Below, piece after piece: positions 1 to 6,318 of a DNA stretch of 6,448 nt. Source of the stretch: Streptosporangiaceae bacterium. Its GTDB lineage: Bacteria; Actinomycetota; Actinomycetes; Streptosporangiales; Streptosporangiaceae. The DNA lies in contig JASHSZ010000679.1 in the NCBI GenBank assembly GCA_030040815.1, forward strand, positions 1 to 6,448, written 5' to 3'. A model generated the notes under the pieces. It worked only from the letters and a program-made list of their open reading frames with translations. It was not told the DNA's origin and searched no databases. Every line of letters starts with the position of its first letter. The first letter of the stretch is position 1. Made by a program: the position numbers and the translations under genes.

Positions 1-180
1 GTGGACATTACCGACACCTTCCCCAGGAAGGCGGCCGCGCTGCGCTGTCACGTCAGCCAGATCGGCGACCCGGACGGCCTCGAGGTCAGGCTTCGGGGCT
101 GGCTTGGCCAGGCTGCGGTCGCGGGCGGCCTGCCCGAGGGCAGGCTGGCCGAAGTCTTCCAGGTACTGTACGTCGGCTGA
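1..180 (+). CDS. C-terminal fragment of a PIG-L/LmbE-like deacetylase (5' end outside window)
   Basis: Reading frame 1 is open from the first base to a TGA at 178-180 and gives the last 59 residues of a protein whose start lies upstream. The fragment opens VDITDTFPRKAAALRCHVSQ and ends GLPEGRLAEVFQVLYVG. The pattern D-[IV]-T...K..AL..H.SQ followed by a helical tail resembles the C-terminus of PIG-L/LmbE family zinc-dependent N-acetylglucosaminyl deacetylases, a family that includes the mycothiol enzymes MshB and Mca. The catalytic AHPDD-type zinc motif sits near the N-terminus in this family, so it is not visible and activity cannot be judged. The gene ends 155 nt before the hydroxylase operon, so it is probably a separate transcription unit. 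The family call rests on a short tail; the coding call is firmer. Confidence 0.72.
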   Translation: MDITDTFPRKAAALRCHVSQIGDPDGLEVRLRGWLGQAAVAGGLPEGRLAEVFQVLYVG

Positions 181-335
181 CCTGCAGTGCGGCGACGCGT
201 TCCCGGCAAGCTCTGGTGCGCCGCTTCCGCCCGGCCTAGGTTTGGCCACATGCGTATCGGGTCACACCGGATCTGGTTGTAACCGGCTGGCCAGGCGCAA
301 GGTCGCATCTGGAATGTTCACGGAGGTGTCACTGA
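181..335 (+). promoter_or_regulatory. Intergenic region, probable promoter/leader of the cox-like operon
   Basis: These 155 nt separate the deacetylase stop from the first operon gene and are the only sizeable gap upstream of the operon, so its promoter most likely lies here. I see no convincing -35/-10 pair, and actinomycete promoters are often too degenerate to call by eye. Small symmetric elements are present: GGTTGTAACC at 275-284 (4-bp arms around GT) and the perfect palindrome CTGGCCAG at 287-294. They could be part of an operator, but short palindromes are common in GC-rich DNA. The gap ends with the coxS ribosome binding site. Confidence 0.4.
322..326 (+). promoter_or_regulatory. Shine-Dalgarno site of the small-subunit gene
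   Basis: GGAGG (followed by TG) lies 9 nt before the ATG at 336. It is the strongest ribosome binding site in the leader and fixes the start of the operon's first gene. Confidence 0.8.
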
Positions 336-803
336 ATGACGCACATCACCGTCACGGTCGACGGCGTCAGCTACGCCGATGACGTCGAACCCCGCCTGCT
401 GCTGGTGCACTACCTCAGAGAGGTAGTCGGGAAGACCGGCACGCCGATCGGCTGCGACACCTCAAACTGCGGTGCCTGCACCGTGCTGCTGGACGGCACG
501 TCAGTCAAGAGCTGCGCGGTGCTCGCCGTGCAGGCCGACGGCGCAGACATCACCACGATCGAGGGTCTGGCCGATGGCGAGCTGCACCCGGTGCAGCGTG
601 CCTTCCACACCGAGCACGCGCTGCAGTGTGGCTATTGCACGCCCGGAATGATCATGGCAGCCACCGACCTCCTCCGGGACAACCCGAATCCCACCGACGC
701 GGAGATCAGGCAAGGTCTTGAAGGGAACCTCTGCCGCTGCACGGGCTACGAGAACATCGTGCGCGCTGTCCGGCGCGCCGCGCAGGCAGGAGTGGGCGCA
801 TGA
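336..803 (+). CDS. coxS: Molybdenum hydroxylase small subunit, two [2Fe-2S] clusters (CoxS-like)
   Basis: A 155-residue protein, the usual length for the iron-sulfur subunit of xanthine oxidase/CO dehydrogenase family enzymes. It passes electrons from the molybdopterin centre to FAD. The N-terminal plant-type ferredoxin domain (about 1-76) holds cluster ligands Cys40, Cys45, Cys48 and Cys60, with motif [10 protein letters not shown]. The C-terminal four-helix [2Fe-2S]-binding domain (about 80-150) holds Cys98, Cys101, Cys133 and Cys135, with motifs QCGYCTPGM and GNLCRCTGY. All eight cysteines are present, so both clusters should form. The start at 336 is supported by a good ribosome binding site and by alignment of the first beta strand ([10 protein letters not shown]). 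The stop overlaps the next start in an ATGA (800-803), implying translational coupling. There is no twin-arginine or other signal peptide, so the enzyme is cytoplasmic. The cox symbol is a family label; the substrate is not shown to be CO. Confidence 0.95.
   Translation: MTHITVTVDGVSYADDVEPRLLLVHYLREVVGKTGTPIGCDTSNCGACTVLLDGTSVKSCAVLAVQADGADITTIEGLADGELHPVQRAFHTEHALQCGYCTPGMIMAATDLLRDNPNPTDAEIRQGLEGNLCRCTGYENIVRAVRRAAQAGVGA
788..792 (+). promoter_or_regulatory. Shine-Dalgarno site of the large-subunit gene
   Basis: AGGAG lies inside the end of the small-subunit gene, 7 nt before the ATG at 800. It selects that start within the ATGA overlap. Confidence 0.75.
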
Positions 804-3166
804 CGGCGACGCAGCAGGCTCCGGCGGCCGAGCTGGGGCGGGCCAGGCTGCGCAAGGAAGACGCCAGGCTGATCACCGGGCAGACCAACTGGACCGACAA
901 CATCAAGCTCCCCGGAATGCTGCACATGGCGTTCGCGCGCAGCCCGTACGCGCATGCCACGATCCGGAAGGTTGACCTCAGCGCCGCGCGCGGCATGCCG
1001 GGAGTGATTGCGGCGTTCTGCGGTGCCGACTTCGCGGCCGAGCAGGGCAGCCTGCCCTGCGCGTGGCCGGTCACCGAAGACATCGTCATCCCGGCGCACC
1101 CGCCGATGGCGGTGGACGAGGTGCGGTACGCCGGCGAGGCGGTTGCCGTCGTGGTAGCGCGGGATCGCTACGCCGCGGCGGACGCGGTCGCCGCGATCGA
1201 CGTGGACTATGACCCGCTGCCGCCGGTGCTCGATATGCGCGCCGCGCTCGAGCCCGGTTCGCCGAAGGTCCACGAGGCGGGCAACAAGAGCTACGAGTGG
1301 ACCTTCGGCAACGGCGACATCGCCGCGGCCTTCGCCGGCGCGCCAGTGGTGGTCGAGCGCACCTACCGCCAACAGCGGCTGATCCCGTGCGCCATTGAGC
1401 CGCGCTCGGTCGTCGCGCAGTGGATCGGCGACGAGGTGACGCTGTGGTCGGCCACCCAGATCCCGCACGTGCTGCGGTTCGCGGTGTCGGCGTTCTTCGC
1501 GATCCCTGAGCAGAACGTCCGCGTCATCGCGCCCGACGTCGGCGGCGGCTTCGGCTCCAAGCTGCAGGTCACCGCCGAGGAGGTGCTCGCGGTTCTGGTC
1601 GGCCGTCGGGTCGGCAAGCCGGTGAAGTGGACCGAGACCCGCACCGAGGGCAACCTCACCGTGCACCACGGCCGCGATCAGTGGCAGCGGATCAGGATCG
1701 CCGCCGACCGCGACGGCCGCATCCGCGGCCTGGATGTCGACCTGCTCGCCGACATGGGCGCCTACCTCATGCTGGTGACGCCGGGAATCCCGCTGCTCGG
1801 CGCGTTCATGTACAACGCCATCTACAAGATGGACGCCTACTCCTTCCGCTGCACCGGCGTCTTCACCACGAAGATGCCGACCGACGCCTACCGTGGCGCC
1901 GGCCGGCCAGAAGCCACGTACGCGATCGAGCGGATCATGGACGAGCTCGCCGCCGAGCTCGGCATCGAGCCGCTCGAACTGCGGGAGCGGAACTGGATCA
2001 AGCACGAGGAGTTCCCGTACACCACGATCTCCGGGCTGACCTACGACTCGGGGAACTACGAGGCAGCAACGGCCCGGGCCAAGGAGCTGTTCGGCTACGA
2101 CCAGCTGCGGGCGGAGCAGGCCGAGCGGATCGCCCGCGGCGACACGGTGCGGCTGGGCATCGGGATTTCCACCTTCACCGAGATGTGCGGCCTCGCGCCG
2201 TCCCGGGTGCTCGGCTCGCTGTCGTATGCGGCCGGCGGCTGGGAGACCGCGTCCATCCGGATGCTGCCGACCGGCAAGGTCGAGGTCGTCACCGGGTCGA
2301 GCGCGCACGGCCAGGGCCACGAGACAGCCTGGAGCCAGATCGTCGCCGACCAGCTTGGCGTCCCGTTCGAGGACATCCGGGTGCTGCACGGTGACACTCT
2401 GGTGTCGCCCAAGGGCATGGACACGTACGGCTCGCGGTCGCTGGCCGTGGGTGGCTTGGCTCTGGTCGGGGCGTGCGACAAGGTGATCGCGAAGGCGAAG
2501 GTGATCGCCGCCGCCATGCTGGAGGCGTCGGCGGACGACCTGGAGTTCGCGGCCGGCCGGTTCTCGGTCCGCGGTGACCCGGAGGCGGCGAAGACGATCC
2601 AGGAGATCGCGCTGGCGACGTTCGCAGCGCACGCCCTGCCGGAGGGCGTGGAGCCGTCGCTGGACTCCGACTACACCTACGACCCGGAGAACTTCTCCTT
2701 CCCGCACGGCACGCACCTGTGCGCGACGGAAGTGGACACCGAGACCGGATTTGTGACGATCCGCTCGTATGTGGCGGTGGACGACGTCGGGGTGGTGGTC
2801 AATCCGCTCATCGTCGAGGGCCAGGTGCACGGCGGCATTGCGCAGGGCATCGCGCAGGCGCTGTACGAGGAAGGCGTGTACGACGAGGCGGGCAACCTGG
2901 TCACCACAACGCTGGCCGACTACCTGATGCCGTCGGCCGCCGACCTGCCGTCCTACACGACCGCGCGGACCGCGTCACCGGCCGACAACCGGCTTGGCGT
3001 CAAGGGCGTCGGCGAGGCCGGCACGATCGCGTCGACCCCGGCAGTGGTGAACTCCATCATCGACGCGCTGCGGCCGTTCGGCGTCAGCGACATCACCATG
3101 CCCTGCACGCCGGAACGGGTCTGGCGGGCGATACAGGCCGCGACGGGAAGCGGAGGCCCATCATGA
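800..3166 (+). CDS. coxL: Molybdenum hydroxylase large subunit, molybdopterin-binding, form II CoxL-like
   Basis: A 788-residue catalytic subunit of the xanthine oxidase/CO dehydrogenase family. It binds the molybdopterin cofactor and oxidises the substrate with water-derived oxygen. The N-terminal hammerhead domain begins with [10 protein letters not shown] (18-27) and includes GEAV (112-115). The cofactor-binding part has GGGFGSK (248-254), AYRGAGR (363-369), GQGHET (504-509) and GEAGT (738-742), where Glu739 matches the family's catalytic glutamate. AYRGAGR is the signature of form II ('putative CO dehydrogenase') large subunits. Form I CO dehydrogenases have AYRCSFR, whose Cys carries the copper; here that position is Gly366, so a Mo-Cu site is not expected. 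The substrate is therefore open: a heterocycle, aldehyde, CoA-ester or, less likely, CO. The length is normal and no frameshift is visible. The gene overlaps both neighbours by 4 nt. The coxL name is a family label. Confidence 0.95.
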   Translation: MTATQQAPAAELGRARLRKEDARLITGQTNWTDNIKLPGMLHMAFARSPYAHATIRKVDLSAARGMPGVIAAFCGADFAAEQGSLPCAWPVTEDIVIPAHPPMAVDEVRYAGEAVAVVVARDRYAAADAVAAIDVDYDPLPPVLDMRAALEPGSPKVHEAGNKSYEWTFGNGDIAAAFAGAPVVVERTYRQQRLIPCAIEPRSVVAQWIGDEVTLWSATQIPHVLRFAVSAFFAIPEQNVRVIAPDVGGGFGSKLQVTAEEVLAVLVGRRVGKPVKWTETRTEGNLTVHHGRDQWQRIRIAADRDGRIRGLDVDLLADMGAYLMLVTPGIPLLGAFMYNAIYKMDAYSFRCTGVFTTKMPTDAYRGAGRPEATYAIERIMDELAAELGIEPLELRERNWIKHEEFPYTTISGLTYDSGNYEAATARAKELFGYDQLRAEQAERIARGDTVRLGIGISTFTEMCGLAPSRVLGSLSYAAGGWETASIRMLPTGKVEVVTGSSAHGQGHETAWSQIVADQLGVPFEDIRVLHGDTLVSPKGMDTYGSRSLAVGGLALVGACDKVIAKAKVIAAAMLEASADDLEFAAGRFSVRGDPEAAKTIQEIALATFAAHALPEGVEPSLDSDYTYDPENFSFPHGTHLCATEVDTETGFVTIRSYVAVDDVGVVVNPLIVEGQVHGGIAQGIAQALYEEGVYDEAGNLVTTTLADYLMPSAADLPSYTTARTASPADNRLGVKGVGEAGTIASTPAVVNSIIDALRPFGVSDITMPCTPERVWRAIQAATGSGGPS
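3152..3156 (+). promoter_or_regulatory. Shine-Dalgarno site deciding the FAD-subunit start
   Basis: GGAGG lies 6 nt before the ATG at 3163. The frame stays open far upstream, but that stretch is out of frame with the large subunit and non-homologous. This site and the ATGA overlap (3163-3166) fix the real start. Confidence 0.8.
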
Positions 3167-4020
3167 TCCCGGCCAAATTTGACTATGTCCGGCCGTCCTC
3201 GATCAGCGAGGCGGTGACGGCGCTGGCGAGCGGCGGTGACGACGCCAAGGTGATCGCGGGCGGCCAGAGCTTGCTCCCGCTGCTGCGGCTGCGGCTCGCC
3301 TACCCTGAGCTGCTCGTCGACGTGGGTGGCCTGGACGACCTCGTCGGCGTGACCGACGCCGGGGAGGAGTTGGTCGTCGGCGCCCGGACTACGCACTATC
3401 AGCTCGTGCACGATCCGCTTGTGGCGCGCCACTGCGGCCTGCTGGCCGAGGCGGCGGCGATGGTCGCCGACCCCGCGGTGCGGCACCGCGGCACGCTGGG
3501 CGGCTCGCTCGCACACGCCGACCCGGCTGGTGACCTGCCAGCGGTCGCCCTGGCCCTGGATGCGACCCTGATCGCGCGCGGCCAGTCCGGTGAGCGCGAG
3601 ATCGCGGCCAGGGACTTCTTCGTCGACTACCTGACAACGGCGCTGCAACCGGGCGAAATACTCACCGGCGTGCGGGTGCCGAAGCTTGGCAGCGGATGGG
3701 GCTATCGTTATGAGAAGTTCCACCGGACCGCACAGGCGTGGGCCATTGTCGGCGTTGCGGCCCTGGTGCGGCGCTCCAACGGCCAGGTGGCCGAGGCACG
3801 GGTCGGGCTGACCAACATGGGCTCGGTGCCGATCAGGGCGGCCGCCGTCGAGGCGGCTGCGGTCGGGGCGCTCGCCAGTTCCGAGGCGCTGCGGGCCGCA
3901 GCTGCCGGCGCGGCCGAGGGGACGCAGCCGCCTGCGGACCTGCACGGGGCGCCCGACTACCGGCGTCATCTCGCGCGGGTGCTGACCGGGCGCGCTCTGG
4001 AGGCAGCGGCAGGAGTCTGA
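3163..4020 (+). CDS. coxM: Molybdenum hydroxylase FAD-binding subunit (CoxM-like)
   Basis: A 285-residue protein, normal for the medium subunit, which carries FAD and hands electrons from the iron-sulfur subunit to the final acceptor. It starts [18 protein letters not shown], a typical beginning for this family. The two FAD pyrophosphate-binding loops of the PCMH-type fold are visible: AGGQSLLP from residue 32, and TLGGSLAH (111-118) continuing into ADPAGDLP (119-126), the family's T-[IL]-GG-S-x-x-H-x-DP-x-x-D-x-P pattern. The C-terminal part (about 170-280) corresponds to the CO dehydrogenase flavoprotein C-terminal domain and ends in Ala-rich helices. The order S-L-M, with this gene third, is typical of form II clusters; form I clusters usually run M-S-L. 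The gene is joined to the large-subunit gene by an ATGA overlap and to the CoxG-like gene by a 3-nt gap. Confidence 0.94.
   Translation: MIPAKFDYVRPSSISEAVTALASGGDDAKVIAGGQSLLPLLRLRLAYPELLVDVGGLDDLVGVTDAGEELVVGARTTHYQLVHDPLVARHCGLLAEAAAMVADPAVRHRGTLGGSLAHADPAGDLPAVALALDATLIARGQSGEREIAARDFFVDYLTTALQPGEILTGVRVPKLGSGWGYRYEKFHRTAQAWAIVGVAALVRRSNGQVAEARVGLTNMGSVPIRAAAVEAAAVGALASSEALRAAAAGAAEGTQPPADLHGAPDYRRHLARVLTGRALEAAAGV
4011..4015 (+). promoter_or_regulatory. Shine-Dalgarno site of the CoxG-like gene
   Basis: AGGAG lies at the very end of the FAD-subunit gene, 8 nt before the ATG at 4024. It supports that start and coupling of the two genes. Confidence 0.75.
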
Positions 4021-4023
4021 TAG

Positions 4024-5040
4024 ATGGAGCTCGAGCACTCCTTTACCGTTCCGGTTTCTGAAGACCGGGCGTGGGACGTGCTGCTCGACGTGGAACGGGT
4101 GGCGCCCTGCATGCCTGGCGCCACCCTCCAGTCGATCGACGGCGACGCGATACACGGGTCGATCAAGGTAAAGGTCGGGCCCATCACCATGACGTACCAG
4201 GGCACCGCGCGTTTCACCGAACGCGACCCGGCGGCGCATGTGATCACTCTGGAGGCATCTGGCAAGGAGGCCAGGGGAGCGGGCACAGCCGCTGCGAAGG
4301 TTCGCTCCATGTTGGAGGGCAAGGGCGACGAGACGCACGTCGTCGTGCACACGACGCTGAACGTGACGGGTAAGCCGGCGCAGTTCGGCCGCGGCGTGAT
4401 GGCGGAGGTCGGCGGCAAGCTGATCGGCATCTTCGCCGACAACCTGGCGGCCATGCTGGCGGCGTCCCAGCCGTCGCCCGCCGCGTCCGAGCCTGCGCCC
4501 GCGCCGTCGCCGTCCGAGGCGAGCGAGCCCGGACACGCAGGCGACGCGACCGACGAGGCGCTGCCGATCGACGTGCTGAACCTCAGCACCAGGGCGTGGA
4601 GCAACCTGCGTCGCGACGGCGTCCAGACGCTCGGCGACCTGACCAGGCGTACCGAGCAGCAGCTGCTGGCGATCGACGGCGTCGGCCCAGCGTCGCTGAC
4701 CGACATCCGCTCCAAGCTGGCGGACCGCGGCCTGGCCCTCGCGGACGCGCCGGCCCAGGAGACCGGACTCGGCAGGCACGCGGCTGATCGCGAGGAACTG
4801 GCTGACGTCACGCCGCTGCGCCCGGCCCGGCACGAGGTCACGCCGCCGTCGGCTGCCCCGGCAGACGAACGCGGGGGATACGAGACGCCGGAGTGGCAGC
4901 CGCCGGACAACGACGCAATCGACCTGCTCGGGGTCGCCGGCCTGCCGGTCATCAAGCGGGCCGCACCCGCCGTGGCCGCCCTGGTCGCCGTGCTGCTGGT
5001 GGTCCTTGGCCTGCGCCGTCGGCGCGCCCGCCGGTCCTAG
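4024..5040 (+). CDS. coxG: CoxG-like SRPBCC protein with alpha-CTD-like domain and C-terminal membrane anchor
   Basis: A 338-residue protein, about twice the length of the SRPBCC core alone. Residues 1-147 are a CoxG-family SRPBCC domain, starting MELEHSFTVPVSEDRAWDVL with APCMPGA at about 27-33. This fold makes a hydrophobic ligand pocket, and CoxG proteins are linked to membrane recruitment of, and electron transfer from, CO dehydrogenase-type enzymes. Residues 148-179 are a Pro/Ala/Ser/Glu-rich linker. Residues 180-239 align without gaps to the RNA polymerase alpha-subunit C-terminal domain (see separate entry). Residues 240-305 are a polar, disorder-like linker. Residues 313-330 form one hydrophobic helix, followed by RRRRARRS at the C-terminus, as in a tail anchor. 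With no signal peptide, the SRPBCC and alpha-CTD-like domains should face the cytoplasm. The gene follows the FAD subunit after 3 nt, so a role with the hydroxylase is very likely. The role of the inserted domain is unknown. Confidence 0.92.
   Translation: MELEHSFTVPVSEDRAWDVLLDVERVAPCMPGATLQSIDGDAIHGSIKVKVGPITMTYQGTARFTERDPAAHVITLEASGKEARGAGTAAAKVRSMLEGKGDETHVVVHTTLNVTGKPAQFGRGVMAEVGGKLIGIFADNLAAMLAASQPSPAASEPAPAPSPSEASEPGHAGDATDEALPIDVLNLSTRAWSNLRRDGVQTLGDLTRRTEQQLLAIDGVGPASLTDIRSKLADRGLALADAPAQETGLGRHAADREELADVTPLRPARHEVTPPSAAPADERGGYETPEWQPPDNDAIDLLGVAGLPVIKRAAPAVAALVAVLLVVLGLRRRRARRS
4561..4740 (+). other. Alpha-CTD-like helix-hairpin-helix domain inside the CoxG-like protein
   Basis: Residues 180-239 of the CoxG-like protein align without gaps to the E. 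coli RpoA C-terminal domain as I recall it, with about 25 of 59 identical positions. Shared landmarks are GDL..RTE..LL (204-215), the hairpin glycine (Gly221), SLT.I (224-228) and LA.RGL.L (232-239). Of the RpoA residues that contact UP-element DNA, equivalents of Arg265 (Arg190), Gly296 (Gly221) and Ser299 (Ser224) are kept. Glu302 is Asp227, while Asn268 and Lys298 are replaced by Ser193 and Ala223. The fold is therefore well supported, but DNA binding is uncertain; a protein-protein role is equally possible. Confidence 0.85.
4960..5013 (+). other. Predicted C-terminal transmembrane helix of the CoxG-like protein
   Basis: Residues 313-330 (AAPAVAALVAVLLVVLGL) are uninterrupted hydrophobic residues flanked by IKR on the N side and by RRRRARRS up to the C-terminus. 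This looks like a single membrane segment anchoring the protein by its tail. Basic residues flank both sides, so the positive-inside rule does not decide orientation on its own. A cytoplasmic N-terminal body is assumed because no export signal is seen. Confidence 0.8.
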
Positions 5041-5059
5041 CGACGTCAGCTGGCACCCG

Positions 5060-6028
5060 ATGGGCGGAGCTGTGGCGGCAGACGCCGCCGCGGCGGCGCG
5101 CGCGGCGGTTGCGCGACGCTGGCAGGAGATCGACCCGCTGTTACCGGAGCCGAGCGAGCCTGCCGCCGCCTGTGGCGCTGACCTGATGGTGACGTCGGCC
5201 GACGGGCAGGTAGTCGCCGCCGGGTGCTGCAGCCACGTGAACCTCAGACCAGGAAGTCTCGAGCTGGCCTGGAGCGCTGCTAGCCAGTTTGTGCTCACTC
5301 CGTGGGTAGCCGGGCCGGATGTCGGCGAGGCGCTCGGCCAGTTGCTCAGCCGCTGGCATCGGCATGTGGCCACCGAGCCGGACGCCGCCGACATGGACAG
5401 CGCCGCCGCAATCAGGTGGCCGAGTCGCGACATCGACGGTGTACGGGCGTTACTCGAGCATGGCCTTCGTCCGCTGACGGTCATCGCGGCCCGGCCCGCG
5501 GGACGGCACACCGCGGTGGCTGGCTGCCAGCCGGACGAGTTGCGAATCCGCGCCGCCGGGCCGGGCGACCTGGACGTCGTCGCGCGCCTGCTCATGGAGA
5601 TCATGCACTACGACGCGCACTTCGGCGCGGTTCACGTGCGGCCCGATACGGCCTGTGCCGTGCGCGAGTCGGCGGCGCGGACACTGGCCGCGGCGGACCC
5701 GTGGGTGTGGCTGGCGGAGCGAGACGGCGTGACAGTCGGTATGGTCCAGGCCGAGCCACCCGAGGCAGCTAGCTGGATCGCCGCAGCCGTCCGGCCGCAG
5801 CCCGCGGCCTACCTCGGGCAGATGTTTGTGCTGCCAGGACGGCGCGGGGCCGGCGTCGGAACCGCACTGGTCGAGCACCTGCACCGGGAGGTCGACACCA
5901 TTGGCGCCGCCGTCACGCTGCTGCATCACGCTCAGCTCAACCCGCTATCCGCGCCTTTCTGGAATCGAATGGGCTACCGTCCGCTGTGGACGTCCTGGGA
6001 AGCGCGGTCGGCCGCGAACCTGAGTTAG
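5060..6028 (+). CDS. Two-domain GNAT-family N-acetyltransferase
   Basis: About 322 residues from the ATG at 5060. The C-terminal half (about 160-310) is a GNAT domain: it opens DELRIRAAGPGDLDVVARLL, and the acetyl-CoA-binding motif A is QMFVLPGRRGAGVGTALVEH, with R-x-x-G-x-G at 262-267. It closes with LNPLSAPFWNRMGYRPLW, the usual motif B region with an aromatic residue and a GY/GF turn. The N-terminal half (about 1-155) looks like a degenerate second GNAT-like domain without a clear R-x-x-G-x-G, an arrangement common in actinomycete acetyltransferases. The substrate cannot be predicted. The start is uncertain: ATG 5060 (19 nt after coxG) has no clear ribosome binding site, GTG 5072 has GGAG too close, and TTG 5006 would overlap coxG. 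The position suggests cotranscription with the cox-like genes, but a shared function is only inferred. Confidence 0.85.
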   Translation: MGGAVAADAAAAARAAVARRWQEIDPLLPEPSEPAAACGADLMVTSADGQVVAAGCCSHVNLRPGSLELAWSAASQFVLTPWVAGPDVGEALGQLLSRWHRHVATEPDAADMDSAAAIRWPSRDIDGVRALLEHGLRPLTVIAARPAGRHTAVAGCQPDELRIRAAGPGDLDVVARLLMEIMHYDAHFGAVHVRPDTACAVRESAARTLAAADPWVWLAERDGVTVGMVQAEPPEAASWIAAAVRPQPAAYLGQMFVLPGRRGAGVGTALVEHLHREVDTIGAAVTLLHHAQLNPLSAPFWNRMGYRPLWTSWEARSAANLS

Positions 6029-6065
6029 GCAAGGCGAGCCGCGCGAGACCGGGTCGTTTGCGCCA

Positions 6066-6106
6066 GCCCCAGCCGCCCTGCAGGCTCACTTGACGTCGGC
6101 TGTGGC
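6066..6106 (+). terminator. Possible transcription terminator hairpin after the acetyltransferase gene
   Basis: GCCCCAGCCG (6066-6075) can pair with CGGCTGTGGC (6097-6106) at 9 of 10 positions around a 21-nt loop, starting 37 nt after the stop codon. No T-tract follows, which is common for actinomycete terminators but also makes the call weak. It could equally be a chance structure in GC-rich DNA. Confidence 0.3.
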
Positions 6107-6107
6107 C

Positions 6108-6195
6108 TCGTAGCGGGACTTTGGGTGGGCCACTAGCGACCTCTCGGTGGGGCAATGGCGACCGCTGATGTCCGATAGCGACTGCTCGGTGGCCC
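6108..6195. repeat. Four degenerate tandem repeats, possible mobile-element end
   Basis: Four related units begin at 6111 (TAGCGGGACTTTGGGTGG), 6134 (TAGCGACCTCTCGGTGG), 6156 (TGGCGACCGCTGATGTCC) and 6176 (TAGCGACTGCTCGGTGG), spaced 23, 22 and 20 nt. Units two and four match at 15 of 17 bases; units one and three are weaker. The block from unit two to unit four is bounded by a perfect 7-bp inverted repeat, GGGCCAC (6127-6133) and GTGGCCC (6189-6195). Roughly 20-bp repeated binding sites inside the ends are typical of IS21-family elements, so a relic IS21-like end is a reasonable inference. It could also belong to the neighbouring IS or be a regulator-binding array. No IS21 istA/istB coding sequence is present here. 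Confidence 0.5.
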
Positions 6196-6318
6196 TGTTG
6201 GCTAATTAACTTATGACTCACTGTGCTTGGTATGTGACTTTGCGCCGGCTGATGGTGATGATCGGCGTGCGGCCGGCGCTTCCCCCCTTCCCCGTTCCGG
6301 CTGCAGAATCGGGTCGTC

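Larger units (their letters stand above)
6029..6318. other. Non-coding region between acetyltransferase and transposase genes
   Basis: I find no convincing gene in these 290 nt. The first part (6066-6106) holds an imperfect hairpin that may end the acetyltransferase transcript. The middle (about 6108-6195) holds four degenerate repeat units that look like a mobile-element end. From about 6196 to 6242 the DNA is clearly more AT-rich than the rest of the window (for example CTAATTAACTTATGACT), and this is where the left boundary or promoter of the downstream insertion sequence may lie. I cannot define its terminal inverted repeat without the other end. Confidence 0.6.

Noticed and set aside
104..382. 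A 92-codon open frame on the + strand covering the leader
   Set aside because: It overlaps both the deacetylase end and the coxS start in another frame, has no ribosome binding site and no family resemblance.
1886..1906. Form I (Mo-Cu) CO dehydrogenase
   Set aside because: The loop is AYRGAGR, not AYRCSFR, so the copper-ligand cysteine is missing, and gene order is S-L-M instead of M-S-L.
1627..2394. A 255-codon open frame in another + frame within the large-subunit gene
   Set aside because: Arg/Pro/Ala-rich shadow translation of the real gene with no domain.
746..2830. A 694-codon open frame on the - strand opposite the large subunit
   Set aside because: Its codons are locked to the sense gene in GC-rich DNA; the product is Arg/His/Asp/Val-rich low complexity with no family motif, while the + strand carries every hallmark of the molybdopterin subunit.
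2719..3162. Upstream extension of the FAD subunit frame into the large-subunit gene
   Set aside because: The extra 148 codons are repetitive Arg/Gly-rich out-of-frame sequence; the ATG at 3163 has a good ribosome binding site, the ATGA overlap and the family's usual N-terminus.
2953..5604. An 883-codon open frame on the - strand spanning several + strand genes
   Set aside because: It crosses three well-supported genes and their junctions, has no recognisable domain, and is expected from codon bias in GC-rich sequence.
6108..6195. CRISPR array
   Set aside because: Units are degenerate, only about 20-23 nt apart with no distinct spacers, and no cas gene is present.
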